This document shows, piece after piece, positions 54,297 through 62,687 of a stretch of 64,000 bases of DNA. The stretch is from Slackia exigua ATCC 700122 (GTDB lineage: Bacteria > Actinomycetota > Coriobacteriia > Coriobacteriales > Eggerthellaceae). Below the pieces are notes generated by a model. That model was not told where the DNA came from and searched no databases. It worked only from the letters and a program-made list of their open reading frames with translations. Location of the stretch: the NCBI RefSeq assembly GCF_000162875.1, contig NZ_GG700630.1, positions 574,015 through 638,014 of the forward strand, given 5' to 3'. A program made the translations under genes and the position numbers. Positions within the stretch are counted from its first letter, which is position 1. Each line of letters opens with the position of its first letter.

Positions 54297-55169
54297 CCGA
54301 ATGGCCTCAAGGGCATGACGGATTGCGACGGTTCGGGCCACAAGCTCGGCTGCTGGGCCGGCGGCGCGATCGAAAGCCATCCGCGCCCCGTCGCAGGCGA
54401 CGCCCCTTCGATCTCATTCGGCCCCTGGGGCTCCACCCCCTGCCTGTTCCTCAATTGCAACGGCGCGCGATTCATGAATGAATCCTACGCAGGCCTCGTG
54501 CTCGCGCAGTCGCTTCGCCAGCCCATTAACAAGGACGCAGGCATGGTCGGCAACTTCGCCATCATGGATAAGAAGTACATGCAGTACATCCAGAAGGCAG
54601 GTCTCGACCATGGAGCTCCGAACTGGGGCTTCCCCGAAGGCATCGAAGAATTCCAGCAGGAGATGGAATCCGCCGATCCCGCAGCCGGCACCGTCAAGGT
54701 CCGCGGCCTTGAGATCGCGAACCGATCGATGCCCTTCATGAACGACATCTTCGTCGGCTCGACGGTCGAAGAGGTTCTGACCAACGCCGGCCTCACGGGC
54801 GATGCCCTCGAAGCGGCCAAGGCCAGCGTCGAACGCTACAACCAGATGTGCGCCGACGGCGTGGATGCCGATTTCGGCAAGAAGGCCGATCTGCTCATTC
54901 CCATCGACGAAGCGCCCTTCTACATCGCCACGCAGGGCACCCAGAACCTGTACGGCCCAGGCCTCAACACCCTTGCCGGGCTGTGCGTCAACGGCAACTA
55001 CCAAGTGCTCACCGCGTCGAAGAACGCCGTCATCCCCGGATTGTTCGCTGTCGGGAATTGCATGGGCGAGCGGTACGGCAACGCGTACAACTGCCCTTCC
55101 GCCGGAAACAACATGGGCAACGCGATGACGAGCGGACGCGTCGCCGGCAAGTTCGCCGCCCGAAGCTGA
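54297..55169 (+). pseudogene. FAD-dependent reductase, C-terminal half only
   Basis: From NGLKGMTDCDGSGHKLGCWAGG to GNCMGERYGNAYNCPSAGNN the frame matches the C-terminal half of the exported flavoprotein family; compare RAGTGHKMGCWAGGMIEP in the intact gene at 45381-47306. Tat signal, FAD Rossmann motif and about 300 N-terminal residues are missing. The open frame runs back to 54219, but that part is antisense to the lysR fragment and not homologous. It is probably non-functional. A terminator follows at 55250. Confidence 0.8.
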
Positions 55170-55249
55170 CGCGACGAGAGACGCGGCGGCAAGCCGGTCC
55201 ACCGCATGGAGCCCTTCCCGCACGGGGCCCACGTGATGGCCGCCTGCAG

Positions 55250-55289
55250 ACGAAAACCCCCATGCCATCCCTCCGGCTTGGGGGTTTTC
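55250..55289. terminator. Bidirectional terminator between the FAD fragment and the Fe-ADH gene
   Basis: Perfect 11-bp arms CGAAAACCCCC (55250-55260) and 55279-55289 with A4/T4 inside the stem, serving two convergent genes. It resembles 7971-8008. Confidence 0.8.
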
Positions 55290-55346
55290 GCATGGAGCAT
55301 CTGCGCTATCGGAATGAGTGCGCCCTGCTCGATCCGGAATACGCCC

Positions 55347-56558
55347 TTACTCGACCCGCGATCCGGCGATGACGTAGAACATCCGACGAAGCTCTTTCTC
55401 GTCCATGAGCACGGGCACCGGGTACAAGGGGTTGGCCTCCGCATCGGCATTAAGCGCCATCTGGGGGATGTCGATCTCCTGCACGCCTTCGACGTACCGG
55501 GGCATTCCCATAGAAGCGTTGGCCTCGTCGATCCAGGCGATGAACGCCGCGGCGGCGTCGGCGGCCGACATGTCGCGAGAGGCGATTCCCGCAACCCTGG
55601 CGAGGCGCGCGAGCTTGGAATCGATCGCATGGCCGTACGCGCGCAGCATGTGCGGGAGGATGATCGCGTTCGCAAGCCCGTGCGCAATGCCGTAGCGCCC
55701 GCCGAGCGCATGGGCCATGGCGTGCACGTACCCCACGTACGAGCGCGTGAACGCGACGCCGGCGCAGTAGGATGCCTTCAACATGGCATCGCGCGCCTCA
55801 AGGTCGCCGCCATGGCGGTATGCTCGCAGGAGGTTGCCGTGGATAAGGGAAACGGCCTTCTTGGACATCGCACGCGTGCGGCGCGTGGTGCTGCGGCCTA
55901 TATACGCCTCGACCGCATGCGTCAGGGCGTCCATGCCCGTCTGAGCGGTGACGGACGGCGGCAAGGAAGCCGTCAGCCTCGCATCGAGCACCGCATACTT
56001 CGGTATGAGCCTGAAATCGTTGATGGCGTATTTGAGACGCTTCGCCTCATCGGTCACGACGGCGGCGACAGTCGTTTCGCTGCCCGACCCGGCCGTGGTC
56101 GGAACGCAGACGAGCAGCGGGACGGGACGGCGGGAAAACGAGATTCCGCGCGCATCTGACAGGGTTGAATCCGGGTCGGCGATCAAACGGGCGGCCGCCT
56201 TCGCGCAATCCATGGGCGAACCTCCCCCGACGGCGATAATGCCATGCGCGTCGTGATGGAGGTATTCCTCGCGCGCGTCTTCGACGTTCGCCACGGTCGG
56301 GTTGGGAACCACTCGATCGAACACACGATACGAAACGTGCGCCTTTTCAAGGGCATGCGTCAGATTGTCGAGCATGCCCGATGCCGCGATGCGGGGCCCG
56401 GTCACGATAAGCACGCGCGCGACATGCTCGCTCACGCATGCGGCGGCGACGCCTTCCATCGTCTGCATGATTTCCGGCTCGCGATACGGAAGAAGCGGCA
56501 TGGCCGCGCGAAAGACCGTCTGCTGAAGGCGGCAGCGAATGCGCCTGCCCGTTCTCAT
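55347..56558 (-). CDS. Iron-containing alcohol dehydrogenase (type III)
   Basis: The 403-residue NAD(P)-dependent cytoplasmic dehydrogenase has the nucleotide-binding GGGSPMDCAKAAA, VPTTAGSGSETT, and the metal ligands in TGMDALTHAVEAYI (Asp, His) and HALGGRYGIAHGLANAIILPHML (His residues). The substrate is unclear; butanol-, propanediol- and lactaldehyde-type enzymes share this pattern. ATG 56558 is chosen by AAAGGGG at 7 nt. Confidence 0.92.
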   Translation of the reverse strand: MRTGRRIRCRLQQTVFRAAMPLLPYREPEIMQTMEGVAAACVSEHVARVLIVTGPRIAASGMLDNLTHALEKAHVSYRVFDRVVPNPTVANVEDAREEYLHHDAHGIIAVGGGSPMDCAKAAARLIADPDSTLSDARGISFSRRPVPLLVCVPTTAGSGSETTVAAVVTDEAKRLKYAINDFRLIPKYAVLDARLTASLPPSVTAQTGMDALTHAVEAYIGRSTTRRTRAMSKKAVSLIHGNLLRAYRHGGDLEARDAMLKASYCAGVAFTRSYVGYVHAMAHALGGRYGIAHGLANAIILPHMLRAYGHAIDSKLARLARVAGIASRDMSAADAAAAFIAWIDEANASMGMPRYVEGVQEIDIPQMALNADAEANPLYPVPVLMDEKELRRMFYVIAGSRVE

Positions 56559-56656
56559 CGACATGCCCCTTTCCCCGAGCGTCCATGCCCGCATCGGACC
56601 GAAAGGCACAGTATACTCCGTTCCGCTGCGACCGCTCGATAAGGCAAAGGATTGCG

Positions 56657-57913
56657 TTACTTTTCGCTTCCCCAGGTCAAAAGCGTACGTGAATCTTCAA
56701 GCGAGCGGATGCGCGTGCAGTCCTGCATCATTTCGAGAACGCCGCAGAAGGTGCCGTCCTCGTCGCGCACGGCCTTGTAATAGATATAGATGAAGGCGCC
56801 GGGCTTGTTGATCCAGAAATCGACCTCGTCCTCTTCCCCGGCGCGGAACTTCTCGACGATCTCCTGCACGATATGCACGCTCGCGCGCGGGTGGCAGTTC
56901 TTCACATCGCGCCCGATGACGTTCTTGCTGCGAGGAAAGATGCGATGGTCGGTATCGGAGTAGAACTTCACGATCTCGTGCTCGTCGACGAACGAGATAT
57001 CCAGCGGAAGGTTCTGAAGCATGAGATTCACCTGGGAAAGCGTGAGCTTGCCCGTCTTCATGTCAAGCTCGGCGTCGGGACCGGCGGCGATGCCGTGCTT
57101 GCCGAGCAACGCCGCGAGCTCGTCGACGAACGTCGCGTCCGGCGAAGAGGCGGCCTTCTGCTCGCGCTCCAGAGCGCGATGGTCCACATCGAGGTCGAGC
57201 CATGCGTACCCGATCTCCGCATCTCCCGACTTCATCGCTTCGAATTCCTCGGGTGTGATCATCTTGAGGGATGTCGGGAAGAGGATGGATTCCTCCTTGG
57301 CCATAAGGTCGCGCAGATCGGCGACGATGGTCTGCTGCCGTGCGATGAAGGCGTCGTCATCATCGGCATCCAGCAGGGCGCGCGCGTCGCGGATCTCGTC
57401 GCGCACGTAATCGTCGAGCGTCCACATCGTCGTCGTGGGGCGCGTGAACCCTTTCTGCTCGAGCACGGGATACAGCTGCATCTGTTTACGGGAAAGGTGG
57501 CGTTTGACCTGCATGAGTCGATCGTACAGCTCTATCCACTGGTTCTTGATGAGCGGGTATTGAACCAGATCCTCGATCTCGAGCAGAATCTTCTTGCATG
57601 CCTCGTTTTCCTGCATATACCGCGAAAGCGGATGATCGGCGGGCAGCCCCTCCATGCCGGTCTGGAGGATTCCTTCGAACAGTGCGAGCTTGCCCTGGAT
57701 GTCTTCCTTGCGGCACTGGTCGGGATCCTCCTCGGTGAACATCTGCTCGGCGAGGGCGATCTCTGCCGGCGTGCAGGATCCGACGCGTTCTTCGAGCGTG
57801 GCGCGCGCCTCGTCGAACGAGAGCTTGCCGTTCTCGTAATCCTCTTCGACACGGACCATCAGCTTGACCTTCGCCACGTCCACCTGGCCGAGATGCTTCT
57901 TCATATCTTCCAT
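56657..57913 (-). CDS. DUF438/hemerythrin-like protein with C-terminal PAS domain
   Basis: The 418-residue soluble protein has a DUF438 helical start (residues 1-70). A hemerythrin-like helical bundle follows with candidate metal ligands in DHPLSRYMQEN, HLSRKQMQLYPVLEQKG, MAKEESILFP and related positions. The last 120 residues form a PAS domain (ISFVDEHEIVKFYSD, NCHPRASVHIVQEIV, GTFCGVLEMMQDCT). Such proteins are common in anaerobes and probably sense O2, NO or redox state; no output domain is attached. AAAGGA is eight nt before ATG. Two regulatory sequences lie at its promoter. Confidence 0.88.
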   Translation of the reverse strand: MEDMKKHLGQVDVAKVKLMVRVEEDYENGKLSFDEARATLEERVGSCTPAEIALAEQMFTEEDPDQCRKEDIQGKLALFEGILQTGMEGLPADHPLSRYMQENEACKKILLEIEDLVQYPLIKNQWIELYDRLMQVKRHLSRKQMQLYPVLEQKGFTRPTTTMWTLDDYVRDEIRDARALLDADDDDAFIARQQTIVADLRDLMAKEESILFPTSLKMITPEEFEAMKSGDAEIGYAWLDLDVDHRALEREQKAASSPDATFVDELAALLGKHGIAAGPDAELDMKTGKLTLSQVNLMLQNLPLDISFVDEHEIVKFYSDTDHRIFPRSKNVIGRDVKNCHPRASVHIVQEIVEKFRAGEEDEVDFWINKPGAFIYIYYKAVRDEDGTFCGVLEMMQDCTRIRSLEDSRTLLTWGSEK

Positions 57914-57938
57914 GCCGCGTATCCTTTCCGTAATGGTA

Positions 57939-57955
57939 TTAGCTTGAGCTAACTT
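57939..57955 (-). promoter_or_regulatory. Motif AAGTTAGC-N5-CTAA at the DUF438 gene start site
   Basis: Minus 57955-57939. It is shared with 61037-61021 ahead of the ECF operon at the same spacing and overlaps the predicted transcription start here. Confidence 0.6.
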
Positions 57956-57996
57956 CTATCACGGCACGAAGAAATTTTATGTTGTCGCAACAACAT
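57953..57996 (-). promoter_or_regulatory. CRP/FNR-like site and extended -10 of the DUF438 gene
   Basis: The near-perfect 18-bp palindrome ATGTTGTTGCGACAACAT (57996-57979) is centred about 41.5 bp before the start predicted from the extended -10 TGATAGAAG (57961-57953). This is the class II position of CRP/FNR activators. Confidence 0.55.
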
Positions 57997-58051
57997 CTGA
58001 GAAAAAATCGAAGGATGGCGATCGCGCTCGATACGTCGCATAGGGTCGAAT

Positions 58052-58075
58052 CGACGAGCGCCGCATCGCTCGTCG
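58052..58075 (-). terminator. Hairpin downstream of the ECF operon
   Basis: Perfect 9-bp arms CGACGAGCG (58052-58060) and 58067-58075. A second, 11-bp hairpin (58161-58189) lies inside the last codons of ecfA. Neither has a U-tract. Confidence 0.45.
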
Positions 58076-58149
58076 TCTTGCCGATAACGATTTTCGGCAC
58101 ATCGTCACGTTTTCTGTCCTGAAAAGCAAGGCTTGGCACAAAAGCCGTT

Positions 58150-59616
58150 TTAAGATGCCAAAGCTGCCAAGATGCGTTCTTGGCAGCTTCCCACATCAAA
58201 ACAGATAGCCTGTCCCGACCCCTTGATGTGAATCGCCTTGTCGCATGACTCCATGATGAATTCGAAGTCATGCGTGATGACCAGAACAGCCTTTCCCTTC
58301 GATGCAAGCGCCCTAAGGCGAGCGGCGACCTTACGCATGCTTCGATAATCCAATCCGCTAGTCGGCTCATCCAATATTATGACGGGAGCATCGATAAGTT
58401 CGGCGACAGCGATGGTCAACCGCTGCTTCTGGCCTCCCGAAAGCGCCATTGGATGAACGTCTTTGAAGCTCAAGAGCCCGTAATCATCTAGAATCGCACG
58501 CAGGTCATCTTCCGGCAAGCGGGGTGCGTTCATCCGCAGCTCATCCCAAACGCTGTCACCGAATAGCTGGCAATCGGTGTTCTGCATGACGAAGTATGCC
58601 GCCCGCCGCCGCGATTTCCGGGACATAGGGACGTCGCGAATGAAGATGCTTCCTCCCTTCTCTTTCAGAAGGCCGCAGACAAGCTTCGCAAGCGTCGTCT
58701 TTCCGATGCCGTTTCGTCCGACGATTGCCGTAATGCAGCCGGATCTCGCTTCAAAATCAAGACCCTCGAATATGACGCGGGATGCCGCCGAATAACGAAG
58801 ACCCCGTATCGCGAGACCTGATCCCGTCGTCGTAAAGAAACGAGCGCCGGCGCGAAGCCTATCCAAGCGAGGCGATCTGATGCCGAGCTCAGCGCGACGA
58901 TTCTCAGCAAGTGCCATCAACTCGGAAGAGGTATAGGTCGCGACTATAGATCCACCGTCCATGTAGATGAATCGGTCGACGACGCCTATGAGGTAATGGA
59001 TCCGATGTTCGGCCACCACAATGGTGCAACCCTGATTTTTGAGCCTTGCCATCAGGCATGACAATGCTTCGACAGATGCCATGTCAAGATTCGATGACGG
59101 CTCGTCGAACACGTAGACGGAAGGCTTCACCGCATTCACCGACGCAATGGCGAGTTTCTGCTTCTCGCCATTCGACATCGGGTGTATCGAACGCCCCTTC
59201 AAAGTCTCGGCCTTCACGAAAGCGAGCGCCGCATCGACTCGCGCATCAAGGAGCTCGTGCGCAACCCCATAGTTTTCCATGCCGAACGCAACCTCGTCTT
59301 CAGTCAGGCTCGCGAAGAATTGGCTGCGAGGATCTTGGAACACGGATCCGACCACACGTCCGATCTCGCTCAACCGAGCTGTACGCACGTCAAGGGACCC
59401 TACCTGGACGCATCCTGCAAGGGATCCCCCATAGTATGCCTCCGCGAGACCGTTTACGACACGCGTCACCGAAGTCTTCCCGCAACCTGAGGGACCCACG
59501 ATAGCCACCGCTTCGCCAGACGAAATAGAAAAAGAGACATCCGTCAGGACAGGGGTATGCGAAGCGGGATACGAAAGATATATCCCATCGAGCCGTATCG
59601 CCGCAGAATCGCTCAT
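58150..59616 (-). CDS. ecfA: ECF transporter ATP-binding protein with two fused NBDs
   Basis: The 488-residue protein joins two ABC ATPase domains. The first has Walker A GPSGCGKTS, signature MSNGEKQKLA (degenerate at the second position) and VYVFDEPSSNLD. The second has GRNGIGKTT, LSGGQKQRL and VIILDEPTSGLD. Together they replace the usual EcfA/EcfA' pair and power the module. Its ATG overlaps the ecfT stop by 4 bp. Codon use looks less GC-rich than in the housekeeping genes, a hint of transfer. Confidence 0.92.
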   Translation of the reverse strand: MSDSAAIRLDGIYLSYPASHTPVLTDVSFSISSGEAVAIVGPSGCGKTSVTRVVNGLAEAYYGGSLAGCVQVGSLDVRTARLSEIGRVVGSVFQDPRSQFFASLTEDEVAFGMENYGVAHELLDARVDAALAFVKAETLKGRSIHPMSNGEKQKLAIASVNAVKPSVYVFDEPSSNLDMASVEALSCLMARLKNQGCTIVVAEHRIHYLIGVVDRFIYMDGGSIVATYTSSELMALAENRRAELGIRSPRLDRLRAGARFFTTTGSGLAIRGLRYSAASRVIFEGLDFEARSGCITAIVGRNGIGKTTLAKLVCGLLKEKGGSIFIRDVPMSRKSRRRAAYFVMQNTDCQLFGDSVWDELRMNAPRLPEDDLRAILDDYGLLSFKDVHPMALSGGQKQRLTIAVAELIDAPVIILDEPTSGLDYRSMRKVAARLRALASKGKAVLVITHDFEFIMESCDKAIHIKGSGQAICFDVGSCQERILAALAS

Positions 59617-60305
59617 GCAAGAAATCCTTTATCGAAAACGACGCATGAGAATGCAATCGCCATGGAAATGATCGAAAGCGCCGCGTCATGACAGCCGAAC
59701 CTGATGGCACGTCGGCAGGTATGTTCCCCCGGCGACGAGATGCCCCTGCTTTCCGCCGAAGCGGCGAGCTCTTCTGCAATCCTGGATGATCTGAGCATTA
59801 CAGGCGTTACCACATGCTCGAACGTTCTGAGAGGATGACGAAACGAAAGCAGTCTTCTCATTCCAAGAGCCTCGAATACATCTCTGAACTCACCTTCCAC
59901 TGCTGGAAGAAAGCGCAGCATGAACGTCAGTGGGAGCGCCGCCATATCGGGCACGCGCATTTTCTTGCAAACTGCGACGACCTCGCCAGGCGGCATGCCC
60001 AAGAGGGGCTCGGCGGCCATAAGCATGATCGTCGTTCTCACGAGAATGAATAGAAACATCTCAGGAAGAAGGAAGGTAAGACCGTTCCCATTTGAGACGA
60101 CCCTCATCATGCCGAGCACCAACGCAATGAGCGCATAGATGAGCGCATGGCGGCCCAGACCTTGAATCGCCAGGTACAGGACGAGAAACACCATAAGGGC
60201 ATAGAGGGTGATGTCGCTCGTCAACAAAGCGACGAGCGACATCACCAGAACCGCGACGACAAGCTTCGCACGAAAGTCGAAGTGAACGTCTGCCTTCGGG
60301 ATCAT
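59613..60305 (-). CDS. ecfT: ECF transporter transmembrane (T) component
   Basis: The 230-residue membrane protein has the EcfT fold, with about five TM helices, coupling-helix segments (RVPDMAALPLTFMLRFLP) and the Ala-Arg/Ser-Arg motif region ELAASAESRGIS. It couples the ATPase to the S component. Its ATG follows the S-component stop with no gap. Confidence 0.9.
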   Translation of the reverse strand: MIPKADVHFDFRAKLVVAVLVMSLVALLTSDITLYALMVFLVLYLAIQGLGRHALIYALIALVLGMMRVVSNGNGLTFLLPEMFLFILVRTTIMLMAAEPLLGMPPGEVVAVCKKMRVPDMAALPLTFMLRFLPAVEGEFRDVFEALGMRRLLSFRHPLRTFEHVVTPVMLRSSRIAEELAASAESRGISSPGEHTCRRAIRFGCHDAALSIISMAIAFSCVVFDKGFLA

Positions 60306-60944
60306 CTACCTGACCGATCCCATCTTCTTGAAATGCTTGACAACGATCCTGTTGCTGATGACGCAACCGAGCACCGCAAGCACGACCGTCACGGCAAGGC
60401 TGACGCACACCCAGAAGGGATCGGTGTAGAACTGCGTCTGAACCTGAATCTGGGCATCGCTGACGCCCGTGGCCAGGAAGGCGTCGTGGAAGAACCAGAT
60501 CTCAGACATGCCATGCATGGCGCGAACGAGGGCGCATATCACCCAAGAGATAGCAATCCTCTTGATACTCCGGTACGAGCTGGCGCCAATCATGGACAGC
60601 TCGGCGATGATTCCTCCGCCGATAAACCACGGCACCATGAACGGCCCCATCATGAGGCCAGCGACAATCGCCCACATCAGGTTATACACGAATGCCGGAC
60701 CATGCGTGCCGACCTTCATGCACATATACACGTAGAATGGAGATAGAATCAATGCCGCGCCGGCAGCATTGAAGATCATCGAGTAGAACAGCGAAGCGCC
60801 CGTAAGAATAGAGTATGCCATGAACACGACGAACATAATGGCGCAGAATATACCTATCGTCGCGAAGTCCCTCACCGAAAGGCGGACGCCTCTTACCGGC
60901 TCCGCCGTTTCCGCCGGCATCGTTTCCGTTTCCTTATCTGGCAT
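60306..60944 (-). CDS. ECF transporter S component, MptD/Trep_Strep-like
   Basis: The 212-residue protein has a short acidic tail and about five or six TM helices (FATIGIFCAIMFVVFMAYSI, NLMWAIVAGLMMGPFMVP and others), ending with a basic VVKHFKKMGSVR. It resembles the MptD/Trep_Strep S-component family, whose substrate is not established. ATG 60944 has AAAGGA at 6 nt. First gene of the S-T-A operon, divergent from an AraC regulator. Confidence 0.8.
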   Translation of the reverse strand: MPDKETETMPAETAEPVRGVRLSVRDFATIGIFCAIMFVVFMAYSILTGASLFYSMIFNAAGAALILSPFYVYMCMKVGTHGPAFVYNLMWAIVAGLMMGPFMVPWFIGGGIIAELSMIGASSYRSIKRIAISWVICALVRAMHGMSEIWFFHDAFLATGVSDAQIQVQTQFYTDPFWVCVSLAVTVVLAVLGCVISNRIVVKHFKKMGSVR

Positions 60945-61020
60945 GACGATCCTTTCTCCCTTGCCGCTTCGAGGAGCATGCCTCCTCAAAGAGAAGCCAT
61001 GAGCGAACCCTCCTCTTGTG

Positions 61021-61037
61021 TTAGTCGATGCTAACTT
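61021..61037 (-). promoter_or_regulatory. Motif AAGTTAGC-N5-CTAA upstream of the ECF operon
   Basis: Minus 61037-61021, 77 bp before the S-component start; second copy of the motif at 57955-57939. Confidence 0.6.
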
Positions 61038-61076
61038 TCGCCATGAATCCATTGACGTGCATGCGCCCTCATCTGT

Positions 61077-61108
61077 AATTTGAAATATGAATAATGGAAT
61101 TTGAAATA
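61077..61108 (+). promoter_or_regulatory. Tandem 11-bp repeats, AraC-type sites
   Basis: AATTTGAAATA at 61077-61087 and 61098-61108, exactly 21 bp apart, 27 bp before the araC-family start. Tandem half-sites two helical turns apart are typical of AraC/XylS binding. Confidence 0.65.
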
Positions 61109-61134
61109 AATTCTTACAGAAAAGGACTCTTCGG

Positions 61135-62163
61135 ATGGAACTCGATAATGCCCTTAACCGCTTCACGCACGAAGAGCGCTCGATCTTTGCCGAGCAGCTG
61201 CGCCAACTGAAGGCCGAACCATATCCCATAGCCTACGGCCTGCTGACAAGAATAGACACGGAGGACTCCCTGGGATGGTTCTGGGCAGGAAACAGCGAAG
61301 AAGGATGCCTGGTAACCATGAAGAGGCTTCTCCAGAAGCGCGATATGGAGCTGATCGAACGGCCGTCGAGCCGGTACTGGTGCCTATCCCTTCTGACGAG
61401 CATAAGCGCCGAAACATTCCTCAAGACGCCTGAGGGACGCGCCGAGAGAGTTCCCGTCGACGACTTGAAAGAACCTTTATCTCCCGAGCTGAAGCAACAC
61501 CTGCTGGCCTACGAGATGGCCCCCGGCATGCATGCGTATCAGCTGAAGGAAGGCAACTCCTATCAGTCATGCAGCATCAACCTGCTCCCGACATTCCTCG
61601 AGAGGATAGGACGGGATCTTCTAACATCGCCCAGCGACCTGAAGAAGGCCCTGCGGCACACACGCTCGCTCGATCGCGCGCTTGAACTCCGTAAGACGCT
61701 CGGATCCTTTTCAATCGGAAGAATGGAACTGCCGGGCGCCCGGTTGTACCTGTCAGGAAAGGTGCGCCAAGCCATGGCCGATACCATCGATTTCCATCTA
61801 TCGGACAGAAGACAGGAAGGTTCCCTGACCGACCTTGAGATATCGAACCGCGTCAAGATATGCATCGCCGACGACGTCGCACGACCGCCTTCGCTCGACG
61901 ACCTCGCAGCAGCGTTGCTCGTCAGCAAAACGAAACTATGCCAGGCATTCATGCGGGCAAACGGCATGACCATAGGATCTTATCTCGCCCGCGCGAGATT
62001 AACACGAGCCCAAGACCTGCTCATACAGTCGGATAAGACCATCGCCGAGGTGGCTGCGGATGTCGGCTTCAAGCATCAGAGCAATTTCAGCCTTATGTTC
62101 AAGCGCCTCACAGGGCAGAGCCCGAGCGAATGGAAAGCGTCGAAGCGAGACGCCGCACTATGA
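61135..62163 (+). CDS. AraC-family transcriptional regulator
   Basis: The 342-residue protein has an N-terminal effector domain I do not recognise and a C-terminal double helix-turn-helix: PSLDDLAAALLVSKTKLCQA (HTH 1) and TIAEVAADVGFKHQSNFSLM with FKRLTGQSPSEW (HTH 2 and signature). AAAAGGA is nine nt before ATG. It is divergent from the ECF operon and probably controls it and itself through the tandem repeats at 61077-61108. Confidence 0.9.
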   Translation: MELDNALNRFTHEERSIFAEQLRQLKAEPYPIAYGLLTRIDTEDSLGWFWAGNSEEGCLVTMKRLLQKRDMELIERPSSRYWCLSLLTSISAETFLKTPEGRAERVPVDDLKEPLSPELKQHLLAYEMAPGMHAYQLKEGNSYQSCSINLLPTFLERIGRDLLTSPSDLKKALRHTRSLDRALELRKTLGSFSIGRMELPGARLYLSGKVRQAMADTIDFHLSDRRQEGSLTDLEISNRVKICIADDVARPPSLDDLAAALLVSKTKLCQAFMRANGMTIGSYLARARLTRAQDLLIQSDKTIAEVAADVGFKHQSNFSLMFKRLTGQSPSEWKASKRDAAL

Positions 62164-62165
62164 AC

Positions 62166-62196
62166 GAGCCTTCGCCGAAACACGCGGCGAAGGCTC
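62166..62196. terminator. Convergent terminator between araC and the rhodanese gene
   Basis: Perfect 12-bp arms GAGCCTTCGCCG (62166-62177) and 62185-62196 enclose a 7-nt loop. Confidence 0.75.
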
Positions 62197-62227
62197 TGCG
62201 AGCAAGTCGGTTCATGCCTGAAGTGCG

Positions 62228-62638
62228 CTACTTCTCGATATCGTAGGGCCAGCTCGAGATTCCGCCGAAGTCGACAACGTTCGTGTAGCCGAGCGACGCC
62301 AGCGTCTTGGCCGCCTGCTTGCTGCGGTTGCCGCTGCGGCAATAGACGAGGATCAGCTGGTCTTTGTCCGTAAGAACGCTTTCCGCCTTGCTGGCGACGT
62401 CGTTCAGGGGAAGCAGGGTCGCACCAGGCACATGCCCTTCGGCGTATTCGCCCTCCGTGCGCACGTCCAGGATGACGTAATCCTGTTCGGAATCCATCAG
62501 CTCTTTTGCTTCTTGAGCTGTAACCTGGCGAAACCCTGAATCGTTTCCTGCGGTGCCACCGCTCAAGAAACCTGAACAACCAACAAGCGCCGCTCCTGCG
62601 ACCAGCAGGACGGCAAGGACTATCAACGTATGATTCAT
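62228..62638 (-). CDS. Rhodanese-domain lipoprotein
   Basis: The 136-residue protein has a lipoprotein signal (lipobox LVGC, about residue 21) and one rhodanese domain (YVILDVRTEGEYAEGHVPGA) with active-site loop VYCRSGNRS containing the catalytic Cys. It probably handles sulfane sulfur outside the membrane. AGGAGG is before ATG 62638. It lies 49 bp after napH, so it may belong to that unit. Confidence 0.92.
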   Translation of the reverse strand: MNHTLIVLAVLLVAGAALVGCSGFLSGGTAGNDSGFRQVTAQEAKELMDSEQDYVILDVRTEGEYAEGHVPGATLLPLNDVASKAESVLTDKDQLILVYCRSGNRSKQAAKTLASLGYTNVVDFGGISSWPYDIEK

Positions 62639-62687
62639 CGTGCACCTCCTGCCCCGCAGGATACCAGGAAATGCCATGCGATCGGTA

